Assembly: GCF_014653155.1 (NCBI RefSeq)
Contig: NZ_BNAF01000008.1
Location: 62,001 to 126,000, forward strand
Direction of reading: 5' to 3'
Origin: Sphingobacterium griseoflavum
Lineage (GTDB): Bacteria > Bacteroidota > Bacteroidia > Sphingobacteriales > Sphingobacteriaceae
DNA length: 64,000 nt
Part shown: piece by piece, positions 43,301-51,474 of the stretch
Layout of the letters: every line of letters begins with the position of its first letter
Numbering within the stretch: position 1 is the stretch's first letter
Made by a program: the position numbers and the translations under genes
The notes under the pieces: generated by a model
The model's input: the letters and a program-made list of their open reading frames with translations, nothing else
Database searches by the model: none
What the model was told of the DNA's origin: nothing

Positions 43301-46207
43301 ATCGCCCACCTTGCTGTAGTTTCGGCTACGGTCGGCAGTTTTTTGCAAGACTAAACGATCGATGTAGCCCACCGGCGTCACGGTGCAACTGGGACATGCC
43401 GGATCAAATAACGGATGATTGGCCGGTAACGGCTGGCTATCCACCGATGTCTGCTCATAGGGCAGCCCGCCATACACAGCCTTTAACGATGCTTGGTTGT
43501 AAACGACCCCCTGCTGTATATCGGCAGCGGTAATGCGATGCGTTGCGCTAAAGCTACGGGTCTCGCCGACAGCGAGGCGATCCGCGCTGCCTACATCCTG
43601 CACATCTGCGTTGTTGTCCAAAATATGGATAGCTTGCAGCGTCACATTTCCATTATTGGTAACCCGGATCGTATAGTCGATCAATTGTCCCAATTGGTTG
43701 TACACGGCCGATCTGTCATAGGATTTGCTAAAGGCCGTTTTCGGTAGTTGCTGCAAAGGTACCACGGTGCAGGTGGCGCAAGCTGGATCGACAAGAGGAT
43801 CTAACGGACTGAGGGGTAGCCCATCTTCCGAAAGCTGCTGTAACGTATTTCCTCGCGGATCGGTCACGGTGGCGGTGGACTGCGTGTATACGGCACCCCG
43901 ATCAAGATCCTCTTGGCTGATGATGTGGGTTGCTGCAACAAGATGGCTCTGCCCGACCTCCAGCTTGTCGATATTGTCTACATCGGTTAGTGCGAGTTTT
44001 TCGGTATGTAGCACCATGTTCCGTAGGGTTTGGTTGCCTGTATTTTTTATCTGGATGTTGTAGCGAATGATGTCGCCTACCTTTTGGTAAGCAATCGTTT
44101 TATCGGCGGTTTCTAGCAATTGCAGGGCAGGAAGCTGGCGAAGGCCGACTATGGTGCAATCGGGACAGTCGGCCGCTATCGGGGCGCCTGTAAGAGGCTG
44201 TGGATCGGTCGAAGTTTGTACCAGTGTGTTGCCTGCTGGATCTACGGCGGTTACCTGTGCCAAGTGGTAGGTAAACCCGCGATCGAGCTCGGCTTGGGTG
44301 ATGCTGTGGCTAGTGCGGAAGCTGCGCGTCGCGCCAACCTCCAGCGTGGCTATGCTGCCGATGTGGCGCGGTTCGCCCATAGCCGCCGACAGCTCGAGCT
44401 TGCTCAGTGTGGTATTGCCCATATTGCGTACGGTAACGGTATATTCGACGACGTCGCCGACTTTCGTGTACACGAGGCTATGATCGGTCGTTTTATGGAG
44501 CCTGAGCGCCGCATGTTGCTGCACGGCAACAACTGTGCAGTGGGGGCAGGCAGGATCGTAAAGCGGATCGCTGGCGGCTAAGGGATTACCATCGGTAGAT
44601 AGCGCCGTAACTTGTGCCCCTTTTGCGGTTCGACCCGATACGCTGGCTACATTGTAAATGGCACCACGATCGATATCAGCTTGCGTAATGCGGTGTGAAG
44701 CGGTAAAGCTACGTTCTTCACCTATGGGTAGCAGTGCGATATTGCCAACGGTTCTGTCGTCGACCAATGGATCGCTCACCGTAATCTGGTGTAGGGGCAC
44801 ATTTCCAGTATTTTTTACGCGTATGGTAAAGTGCACCAAATCGCCGATCTTCGAGCGCACCTGTGTCCGATCGGCCGTCTTGATCAGTGTAAGCTCGGGG
44901 CTTTGCTTAATGGGAGCGACGGTGCAGCTTGGGCACGATGCGTCGTACAGCGGATCGGCAGGCAAGAGGGCACTGGTATCCATCGAGATGGTCGAAATGC
45001 TGTTTCCGTCGGGATCTTTGGCCAGCACGGTGGCTTGGTTGTAGACAGCCCCGCGGTCAATGTCTGCCTGTGTTACGGTACGTTTGGCCTGTAATACCTT
45101 GACTTCGCCAGCTGCAAGATTTGTGAAGCTGACGGCGCCTTGCAGTGTCGCATTATTGTCTGTTACGTGCACATCGCGTAGCGTCACGTTACCGGCATTG
45201 GTCAGCGAAATCTGGTAGACCATCTCTTGGCCGATATGCTGGTATGTTTTTGTGCGGTCGATCGTTTTGATAAGGTGTAATTTGTATTCCCGCAGGATGG
45301 GTGCCACCGTACAGTCCGGGCAACCGGGTGAACGCAAAGGGTCGGTTGTGCCGAGCGGGTTGCCATCTACAGAGAGCTGGCTTATAGCTGTGCCATGGCT
45401 GTTGGCATTGGCCTGCACCTGCTTGTAGACCACCCCGCGGTCGATATCCGCTTGGGTTATGCTGTGGGCAATGGTGAACGTCAAGGTTTGGTTGACGGCT
45501 AAGTCAGCGGCTTGTGCCAATAGGGTTCCTTCCATATGTTTGTCCACGATGCGCAGCTGTCGCAGCGTGGTGTTGCCGGTATTGCGTACCCGAATATCAT
45601 AGTTGATCAGTTCGCCCTCTTTTGTATAGCGACGGCTCCGGTCGGTGCTCATGACGACCTGCAATCTTGGAGATTGCACGATAGGGCTGATGGTACAGTT
45701 CAAACAACTTGGATCGGCTGCAGGTGTAGCTGGATCGCTCGGATCGAGAGGCGCTGTATCGACAGACCGTAAGCTGAACGTGCTGTTGTCCGCATTTTTT
45801 CCTGTGAGGACGGATTCGGCGTAGATGGCGCCGCGATCGATATCGGCTTGGGTAATGCTGTAGGAAATGATAAAGGTGCGTTGCGAGTTGGCATCGATAG
45901 GGGAGATGGGTGCAGACTGCGTGTTCTCCGCTTTGGTATGGGTGAGTGTCAGGTTGCTAATGGTACCGCTGCTGCGGTTGCTAACGATCACGGTATACTC
46001 GACGACGTCGCCTACTTTTTGGTAGACACGCGAGCGATCGGTAACCCTCGTGAAACGGATGTCGGCCGACTGTTGTACGGTTAAGGTGGTTGGCGATGTC
46101 GCGTAAACCGACCAAGGCCACATAGCAGCCAACAGGAGGACCAATGCGCTAAGAAAGGTAAGCTTTTCCCCCAAAAAACTTCCCGTACGCTGGGTTTTAC
46201 TTATCAT
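40382..46207 (-). CDS. Giant T9SS type-B surface protein with 11 DUF11-like repeats
   Basis: From ATG 46207 the protein has about 1941 residues; the frame extends to 46249, but MISKTQRTGSF... gives the better signal peptide ending near SVYA. Eleven tandem beta-sandwich repeats of about 120-130 residues (DUF11/DUF7507 type) each carry TxDRSxxYxxVGDxVxYxIxVxNxGNxTL and ITQADxDRGxxY. Each repeat ends in a Cys-x-x-Cys-Thr linker such as DPSCLNCT. Four repeats of about 95 residues follow (VLxNDxLN...YRICExLNPxNCAxA). The end is a gliding-motility-type C-terminal domain (IPNVFTPRTRDGINDTFEI, NRWGNEVYKNEHYDNDWNG). It is therefore a T9SS-exported adhesin-like protein, encoded with its PorP/SprF partner. 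Ligand unknown. Confidence 0.9.
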   Translation of the reverse strand: MISKTQRTGSFLGEKLTFLSALVLLLAAMWPWSVYATSPTTLTVQQSADIRFTRVTDRSRVYQKVGDVVEYTVIVSNRSSGTISNLTLTHTKAENTQSAPISPIDANSQRTFIISYSITQADIDRGAIYAESVLTGKNADNSTFSLRSVDTAPLDPSDPATPAADPSCLNCTISPIVQSPRLQVVMSTDRSRRYTKEGELINYDIRVRNTGNTTLRQLRIVDKHMEGTLLAQAADLAVNQTLTFTIAHSITQADIDRGVVYKQVQANANSHGTAISQLSVDGNPLGTTDPLRSPGCPDCTVAPILREYKLHLIKTIDRTKTYQHIGQEMVYQISLTNAGNVTLRDVHVTDNNATLQGAVSFTNLAAGEVKVLQAKRTVTQADIDRGAVYNQATVLAKDPDGNSISTISMDTSALLPADPLYDASCPSCTVAPIKQSPELTLIKTADRTQVRSKIGDLVHFTIRVKNTGNVPLHQITVSDPLVDDRTVGNIALLPIGEERSFTASHRITQADIDRGAIYNVASVSGRTAKGAQVTALSTDGNPLAASDPLYDPACPHCTVVAVQQHAALRLHKTTDHSLVYTKVGDVVEYTVTVRNMGNTTLSKLELSAAMGEPRHIGSIATLEVGATRSFRTSHSITQAELDRGFTYHLAQVTAVDPAGNTLVQTSTDPQPLTGAPIAADCPDCTIVGLRQLPALQLLETADKTIAYQKVGDIIRYNIQIKNTGNQTLRNMVLHTEKLALTDVDNIDKLEVGQSHLVAATHIISQEDLDRGAVYTQSTATVTDPRGNTLQQLSEDGLPLSPLDPLVDPACATCTVVPLQQLPKTAFSKSYDRSAVYNQLGQLIDYTIRVTNNGNVTLQAIHILDNNADVQDVGSADRLAVGETRSFSATHRITAADIQQGVVYNQASLKAVYGGLPYEQTSVDSQPLPANHPLFDPACPSCTVTPVGYIDRLVLQKTADRSRNYSKVGDVITYSIKVHKEGNRSANNLVITDANADANYVGSISNLAVGQSRQFTATHTVTQMDLDSGAVYNQAVVWARDSEGNLLESLSVDTDPLPESEAWFKPGCTDCTITLLQQNPALQLLKTTDRNQVYKHVGDVIMYWLTLTNSGNVTLFNIRLTDANADDPLVGQVSRLEVGQTRRFLAYHTISQADVDRGAVYNLAVAKGHDPRGKNVEVQSADSNPLDPAEPNYPEPHPDCPTCTITPVQQDPALSLVKTTDRSQRYRVPGDVIRYSITVVNSGNTTLKNVRISDEQADTPEVATMAQLEVGQSQTFAATHTITQADVDRGAVYNIALVTGEDPAGRTVEAHSTDSNPLHQHDPDTPAPHPDCPDCTVTPIDQTPALQVVKTADLSVLFRYAGERVAYRITVRNVGNVTLRQIAVTDANADNPQVGHIVELPVGETAELTAYHTITQADMDRGYVANIALAQGQGPQGKPIEQESEPGNTPKPEDPTDPACPKCTIAPLPWKKLEALDDHFKGVSSRSGVHTETVLRNDRLANLPVLATDLLLTPHVAPRAGIAMQADGRIAVSSSVPEGTYRYPYQICERRNPSNCAQAVATIEVIAPQILALDDDFTINGKVGGTTSSILSNDSLNQQAVVRQDIALHSVYTEVGAMQIQQDGSIHIAAGTAAGLYELPYRICEVLNPNNCAEAVARVRVAQALILAVDDHFIPVVGEDGGLTASVLENDKLNDMALLPKDVRLTWIDEAPSGLDLRPDGTIFINGKQPTNSYQLRYRICEVLNPSNCSEAMAFIEIVPAPIVARDEHIPVSWSRESQQTISVLDNDQLNGKAIILTDVLLHPGLPSDAALTMGSDGSITLQAGIRPGRYSFPYRICEVLNPNNCAQAVATIDISSELFIPNVFTPRTRDGINDTFEIIGHKQFDRIKLLVINRWGNEVYKNEHYDNDWNGSNLPEGTYYYHITTIKGSETNVLKGWVMIK

Positions 46208-46401
46208 AGTATGTCTGGGCAGGGGTAAGACACGCTTACCTGCCGGCACTTGTTTTATCTAGCGGGTTTTAGTTAATAAATTTGGTTTCGCCCCATACCT
46301 TTGAACTCATAAGCGCTTATTCAAAAGAGGCGTGTTTTATCTTTCGTTGTTTGCCGGTAAGATGAACAGGTATCCTATTTACTAAAACTCAATTATTATG
46401 G

Positions 46402-46447
46402 CAAAGATATTATCGTGAATAATGAATTATCCCACCCTTTCGGGTGG
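46402..46447 (-). promoter_or_regulatory. Candidate promoter and hairpin upstream of the T9SS triplet
   Basis: On the minus strand TATCTTTG (46409-46402) matches TAnnTTTG and would give a leader of roughly 190 bases before ATG 46207. No good TTTG lies at the -33 position. Just upstream, CCACCC (46432-46437) and GGGTGG (46442-46447) form a six-GC-rich-pair stem. Read on the minus strand it has a GAAA tetraloop. Both signals are weak. Confidence 0.25.
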
Positions 46448-46595
46448 TATTATTGTTCTTTTTGCACTATATGTTGATTTATGTCAATGTTTATGCGCTG
46501 GTTTTTACGCTATAGCGTCATGCGTAGCGCGACGCGCTAGGTGCTATCTGCGGGCTTGCTGCGCGTGCCATTCGGATTTCTTTCCTTCCCACAAT

Positions 46596-47310
46596 CCCTT
46601 CCGCCGCTTGCCGCGGCAGGGCATCACTTTTGAAGACCAAATTGATCAAAAGCCTTTGTCTCCTTGAGGTGCTCTGTCGCACAGGCCCGCCCTGCGCAAA
46701 GCAAGCTGTTTGGACGAAGCTGGAATAACATTGTCATCGCTTTGGATGCGATGTCGACATGATTCCATGCTTGCCCAGCCCTCGAAACCCCAAACATATT
46801 CTTCGCCACCCAGCACAGGCAAGGAGACTTAAAAGTTCCGTCATACGCTTTTTGTTATCAAACGCTTATCGTTCGCTATTATAGAGCACTGCAGATTACA
46901 GCCATTAGTTGCAAGCTATTATCGCTTCTGCTCACTATTTAAGAGCCGGCACGTCACCTTATCACCTTATCACTTCTTCACTTAAGGTGCAAAAAGGATT
47001 AGCATAATGCGATTATCAGCAGCAAGCCCATATTGCTTCTGCTCACTATTTAAGAGCCGGCACTTCACCTTATCACTTTCTCACCTTATCACTTCTTCGC
47101 TTAAGATGCAAAAGTATTAGCATAATGCAATTAGCCGCAGCAAGCCCATATTGCTTCTGCTCCCAATTAACAGGAATGTCGCATCATTTTTGTTGCGTCT
47201 GTAGAAACTTGCCTATGCATTGCCCCATAAGGATGCAACAAAAATCAGCGACGAGGCTTTGGTTACTTTTGCCTTTCAAAAGTAACGCCCCCCGTCCCGG
47301 GCTTAGGGAC
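46596..47310 (+). repeat. Interspersed repeat family, copy 8 (longest, degenerate left hairpin)
   Basis: This copy runs from CCCTTCCGCCGCTTGCCGCG to the GTCCCGGGCTTAGGGAC hairpin, with a further degenerate right end to about 47350. The left hairpin has decayed (GAAGACCAAATTGATC). The TTATCACC tract and its flank are internally duplicated (46924-47152). It separates two outward-facing transcription units, the T9SS triplet and the Wzi/RemB-type gene, and so lies where their promoters should be. Confidence 0.82.
46924..47152 (+). repeat. Tandem duplication inside repeat copy 8
   Basis: Two consecutive units, 46924-47034 (111 bases) and 47035-47152 (118 bases), both start GCTTCTGCTCACTATTTAAG. 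They contain a CACCTTATCAC-type tract and end near AGCAAGCCCATAT. They differ by scattered substitutions and a short indel in the TTATCAC run, so the duplication is not recent. Confidence 0.8.
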
Positions 47311-47426
47311 AAACTCGTCGCGAGCTTAGCAATGCCCATTTCTCGCGAGGAACACCTTATCGTATGATTAAACCGTCCGTATGGACGAACAGGTACGATT
47401 ATTGTTATATTCGCGTAAATTTAACG

Positions 47427-48950
47427 ATGAGAAAACTAAGTCTGTTCCTTTTTGTGTTGCTGTATGTGCAACAGGTTGCGGCCCAAATATATTACCAGCC
47501 CTACTCTTTTCAGCAATATCATCGGTATGGGAAGGCTGTATATGGCGAGGCTGGTACCCATACAGCCGTAAAGCCTTTTGTGGTGGGGAAGCAGCTCGAT
47601 AGCGTCTACGACATTGTTCCGCGGGACAGTAGCAGGGGATGGCTGCACCGCAAGTTATTTCAGGAACACCTCATCGAAGTCAGGAAAGATGATCACCGTT
47701 TTTATGCCGACTTTCTACCCGATTTTGTCGTTGGACGGCAGACCGGCACGAACAGCAAGACACTGTGGACCAATAGCCGAGGTGTGCAGGCCGGACTTTC
47801 TGTGAAAGACAACTTTAACCTTTATTTTAATTTTTTTGAAACGCAAGCACGTTTTCCCACGCACATCGATAGCACCGCGACAGCATTGGGCGGCCTCCCG
47901 GGGCAAGGCTTTTCCAAAAATCTGGAAAATCACGAGTACGATTGGATGAATACCACGGTGCATATGAGCTACCGTGTAAGCGATGGTTTTCAAGTGGAAT
48001 TGGCCTATGATAAATTGCACATTGGTGATGGATATCGATCAATGTTGCTATCTGACAATCCGTACAATTTTACCTACGCCAAATTTTCAGGACAGAAGAA
48101 GCGTTTTCAGTACAATTCCGTTTGGGCCTATATGCTGGATCGCCGTAATCCACGAGTCCAGCTGCTGGAAAACCAACAGAGTGTTCGTCTTGGTAACGCA
48201 TCCAAATATGCGGCCTTCCAGTATATTGATTATTTGGCCAGTGATAAGCTGACGGTAGGGCTGTTTCATTCGCTGATTTGGTCACGGTACAGCGAGGACA
48301 ATACCAAAAAAGTGAACGGAGGTTTAGGCTTGAATGTCAAATACCAACCCTGGGACAAGTACATGTTTTACGGGCAGATGTTTGCAGACGATCTGAGCAA
48401 AATTTCTTTCAATAAGGACAGAGATCGGCGGACGGCCTATCAGCTAGGTGCCCGTGCTTTCGATGTTTTTGCGGTGAATAATTTAAATATCACGGCCGAA
48501 TTTAACCAGGCGGCTCCGTATACCTACCAACATAGTAACAACCGAATCAACCACAGTAACGACGGAGAGCCATTGGCGCATCCCAATGGGGCTAACTTTC
48601 GGGAGATACTTGGTATAGCCACCTACCGTTGGAAGCGTGTAGACCTTTATGGGCAAACGATGTTTGCGCGATATGGCACGGATCCTTCCGCTACGGCTAA
48701 TTTTGGCGGGGATATTTTTAAAAGCCAGCAGCCAGCAGGGGGCTTTCGTATTGGACAGGGACAGGCTATCGATTTGTTCTACAATGAGCTGCGTGTGGCA
48801 TATGTCCTAAATCCAAAATATAATTTGCGATGGGAATTGGGGCTGATTAATAGACAGCAGAAACCCCTCAGCGGTGGCGATCGGGTAAATGCCAACATCT
48901 TTACCATCGGCCTTCGCTCGTCCTTCCGAACATTCCAAACCGAGTATTAA
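47427..48950 (+). CDS. Outer-membrane protein of the Wzi/RemB type
   Basis: ATG 47427 gives MRKLSLFLFVLLYVQQVAAQ, a clean signal peptide; the open frame from 47364 adds 21 unlikely residues. The roughly 507-residue protein is rich in aromatic beta-strands. ELAYDKLHIGDGYRSMLLSDN near residue 200 is the most characteristic segment of the Wzi/RemB group, and the protein ends FTIGLRSSFRTFQTEY. RemB is a cell-surface gliding-motility-associated protein in Flavobacterium, while Wzi handles capsule attachment. Which applies here cannot be decided. It is a single-gene unit between repeat copy 8 and a convergent PUL. Confidence 0.7.
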   Translation: MRKLSLFLFVLLYVQQVAAQIYYQPYSFQQYHRYGKAVYGEAGTHTAVKPFVVGKQLDSVYDIVPRDSSRGWLHRKLFQEHLIEVRKDDHRFYADFLPDFVVGRQTGTNSKTLWTNSRGVQAGLSVKDNFNLYFNFFETQARFPTHIDSTATALGGLPGQGFSKNLENHEYDWMNTTVHMSYRVSDGFQVELAYDKLHIGDGYRSMLLSDNPYNFTYAKFSGQKKRFQYNSVWAYMLDRRNPRVQLLENQQSVRLGNASKYAAFQYIDYLASDKLTVGLFHSLIWSRYSEDNTKKVNGGLGLNVKYQPWDKYMFYGQMFADDLSKISFNKDRDRRTAYQLGARAFDVFAVNNLNITAEFNQAAPYTYQHSNNRINHSNDGEPLAHPNGANFREILGIATYRWKRVDLYGQTMFARYGTDPSATANFGGDIFKSQQPAGGFRIGQGQAIDLFYNELRVAYVLNPKYNLRWELGLINRQQKPLSGGDRVNANIFTIGLRSSFRTFQTEY

Positions 48951-48997
48951 GAAGAGGGCAGGATACGGCGTATAACTTCCTGCGATATGGAAATATA

Positions 48998-49044
48998 ATG
49001 CCCTATAAACGGGCTGCGTCATTGGCAGGCCGTCAATAGGGCAT
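48998..49044. terminator. Long hairpin between convergent genes
   Basis: ATGCCCTAT (48998-49006) pairs with ATAGGGCAT (49036-49044), and inside them ACGGGCTGC pairs with GCAGGCCGT apart from one mismatch, around a loop GTCATTG. It lies between the stops of the rightward Wzi/RemB-type gene and the leftward GH76 gene, which suggests a bidirectional terminator. No strong T run follows on either side. Confidence 0.5.
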
Positions 49045-49147
49045 CATGGTTATCATGGATGTTTGGAAAATCTCAAACAAGTCCTGCCCGCGTCCCGATA
49101 CACCCTGTCAACCCTCGTTCCCTGATCTACTCGGTGATGCTATCATC

Positions 49148-50323
49148 TTAATGTTTTATTCCTGCCAAACGCGCATACATCTCCGCGATGGCAAATTGAT
49201 CCAATAGCCATTTCTTATCGCTATTCTTGTCTTTTCCTGACCACTCTTTTCCAAACAAGCCGTTGTTATCGCGCATAGCTGTCCAAGCATGGTCTAGATT
49301 GGCCTGAAAGGCATCTAGATATTGGGCGTTGTTGTCTTGTTGGTAAAGTTCGATATAACCACGTAGCATGATGGCAATAAACCAATTGTCACTTTTCTTC
49401 AAGACCGGGTAGCCCGACGTCTCTTGGCTCGTGAAAAAATAGTGCAGTCCGGATCTTGCCGACTCTTGCGCCTCCGTTAGGTATCGCTTCTCCTTGGTTA
49501 GCTTGTACAGCAAAGCACCGGCTTGTATCATCTGTCCTGTATTATACGGATATTTGGCTTGCTGTACATTTCCTGTCAAACTTACGTTGTCCCAATATAG
49601 CTTGTCGGAAGGATCTTGCAGGTTTTTCTTCGTCCAGGCATATAAGTTTATTGCCTCGTCCAGGTATCCTTTCGCGTTCGTTGCTTGGTAAAGCTTCAGC
49701 AGGTAGACCACGGCGGGGGCATTAGAGCAGGTATTTTTGGACTCCTTTTTCTGCTCACACCAATAAATACCACCACCTAACTTATCATCCATGCCGCTCT
49801 CCACGAAGGTCCATATCTCTTGCGCTTTGTCCAAGTATGTCTTTTGCTTGCTATGCAGGTACAGATCGACGAAATCTATGCCCAGCCAGATATTATCGTC
49901 GTAAAAGCGGTCGGAAAGTGGCGCGCTGTTTACATACGATGCATAGCCGACAGGTTTGCGCTTATCGAAGTAATTTTCCAAACCCGGCAGGACGGCGCGG
50001 TCGATATGTTGTTTGGTCGAATCATCGTCTTTTGTTTCGAGCAAGGCTACATAGGCGGATAGGCTTCCGGAGAAGGGCCATAGGTACGAATAAGCATTCG
50101 CTTTTGGCTGGTTGTTGTTATCTGCCAGGTACGTGGCGCTATAGCTGTCGTCGAACGGGAAAGTTTCCCGAAAAAGATGCTTGCCATCGTTTACGGCATA
50201 ATGCTTTTGGATGGTGGATAAACTTGCTGTAGCCCGCGCATAGTTGACGTTTTCGGGCTGCTTTTGCCCTTGTAGGCAAGATGCCCACAAGAGCGCCAGC
50301 GTGGCTCCTAGAATTTTTCTCAT
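49148..50323 (-). CDS. GH76 family glycoside hydrolase
   Basis: The 391-residue protein starts MRKILGATLALLWASC, a signal peptide with an imperfect lipobox. GH76 landmarks are YLWPFSGSLSAYVALL, SDRFYDDNIWLGIDFVDLY with the Asp pair D142-D143, GGGIYWCEQKKESKNTCSNAP, YPYNTGQMIQAGALLYKLT and WFIAIMLRGYIELY. Its length is close to single-domain mannanases and shorter than the PUL 1 GH76 proteins. It lies 9 bases after another GH76 at the end of the leftward PUL 2 operon. Both probably degrade the same alpha-1,6-mannan-type backbone. Confidence 0.88.
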   Translation of the reverse strand: MRKILGATLALLWASCLQGQKQPENVNYARATASLSTIQKHYAVNDGKHLFRETFPFDDSYSATYLADNNNQPKANAYSYLWPFSGSLSAYVALLETKDDDSTKQHIDRAVLPGLENYFDKRKPVGYASYVNSAPLSDRFYDDNIWLGIDFVDLYLHSKQKTYLDKAQEIWTFVESGMDDKLGGGIYWCEQKKESKNTCSNAPAVVYLLKLYQATNAKGYLDEAINLYAWTKKNLQDPSDKLYWDNVSLTGNVQQAKYPYNTGQMIQAGALLYKLTKEKRYLTEAQESARSGLHYFFTSQETSGYPVLKKSDNWFIAIMLRGYIELYQQDNNAQYLDAFQANLDHAWTAMRDNNGLFGKEWSGKDKNSDKKWLLDQFAIAEMYARLAGIKH

Positions 50324-50332
50324 GTGTGTTCC

Positions 50333-51463
50333 TTATTTACTGTTTTTTTCGAAATACGCTATACTTTCAAACAACATGGCAGCGCTTGTTTGTCCTGTTA
50401 GTTGGGCATCGCCTACGGGGCGTTGTGCCCAGGACGAGCCAAAGAGCAGAAAATTTTGGTCGGCGCCTTGTTGCCAAGCTACTCGGCCATTGTTGCGCAG
50501 GAAGTTTTCAAACTTCAAGCGAAAGCTATCGTCTACACCGTCGCGTTGCAACAGCTGCACGAAATAGCGCATAAATATCCCTTTAAATAATGCGCCGTCA
50601 CCACCGCCTTCATCGCGCAGCACATTACTGCTCGCATCGATGCATTTGGAAATGGTGTAATTGGCCGTTTTCTGTGCATCGTTCATATAAAGTGGATCCT
50701 GTGTCACATCGTAGAGTTCCACTGCTGTGCCCAAGAAAGTACCCTGGTTGTAGGTAAGGGCCACCGTATTGATCACATCGGTTTCGCCGTTGATATTATC
50801 AAACACGGCTCCCGTGGCGCGATCGAAGAGGATGTCTTTTTGCCACTCGTAAATCCGTTTTGCCCAATCGAGGTAAGTCTCATCGGTGGTCAGTTTGTAC
50901 AGACGTACCGCCAATATGCTGGCAGGGCCATTGGAGCATGCATTTTTGGAATATAGCATGTCCTTGCGCCAAGCCAATCCTCCACCTGCATATTCGGTGT
51001 TCCAAGCTTTCAGGATATCTGTCCAAAGCAAGATCGTGGCATCCATGTATTGCTGTTCTTTGGTAATCTCGTATAGTCGTAAAAAGGTTAAGGCGTTCCA
51101 CTCCATATCGTCGTAGAATACATTGTAGTAATTGCCACCATTTTTGATGCGAACGCCCTCGAACCATTTTGCAAAATAAGCGCTGTATTTTGGATCGTTG
51201 GTTCGGAGGTAGGCATCGATCACGGCATCCATGGCGTGCGCATTTGGCCAATACTGGAAGCCTAGATCCGAGCGGTCGCTCCCGTAGTTGAAATATCCAT
51301 CTTCGTTCCAGAACTGTCGAATAAGCGTGTCGGTCGTACGGTTGGCCATCTCCTCCCAGGAGATGGGCAACTCGTCGTTATACTGGTATTCGTCGTTGAT
51401 CTTGCCACAGCCCACCAGGGTGAGCATGGCGATCAGCGTGTATCCTATAGCTTTACATGTCAT
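50333..51463 (-). CDS. GH76 family lipoprotein, mannanase-type
   Basis: The 376-residue protein has the lipoprotein signal IAMLTLVGC (Cys 19). It shows FQYWPNAHAMDAVIDAYL, VFYDDMEWNALTFLRLYEIT with the Asp pair D118-D119, GGGLAWRKDMLYSKNACSNGP and LTYNQGTFLGTAVELYDVT, the full GH76 pattern. Being lipidated and encoded with SusC/D/E, it is the likely surface endo-mannanase that feeds the transporter. The downstream GH76 may act in the periplasm. It starts 11 bases after the SusE stop. Confidence 0.9.
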   Translation of the reverse strand: MTCKAIGYTLIAMLTLVGCGKINDEYQYNDELPISWEEMANRTTDTLIRQFWNEDGYFNYGSDRSDLGFQYWPNAHAMDAVIDAYLRTNDPKYSAYFAKWFEGVRIKNGGNYYNVFYDDMEWNALTFLRLYEITKEQQYMDATILLWTDILKAWNTEYAGGGLAWRKDMLYSKNACSNGPASILAVRLYKLTTDETYLDWAKRIYEWQKDILFDRATGAVFDNINGETDVINTVALTYNQGTFLGTAVELYDVTQDPLYMNDAQKTANYTISKCIDASSNVLRDEGGGDGALFKGIFMRYFVQLLQRDGVDDSFRLKFENFLRNNGRVAWQQGADQNFLLFGSSWAQRPVGDAQLTGQTSAAMLFESIAYFEKNSK

Positions 51464-51474
51464 CGGTTCGAGGT

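Noticed and set aside
40565..46084. Many + strand ORFs opposite the giant T9SS protein
   Set aside because: They recur with the period of the coding repeats and are antisense shadows.
46422..46667. 81-codon + strand ORF between the T9SS triplet and repeat copy 8
   Set aside because: It runs into the repeat unit, is cysteine- and alanine-rich without a family pattern, and starts inside a possible promoter area.
48998..49044. Attachment site or small RNA at the convergent hairpin
   Set aside because: Position between two convergent stops makes a shared terminator the simpler reading; no integrase or tRNA is nearby.
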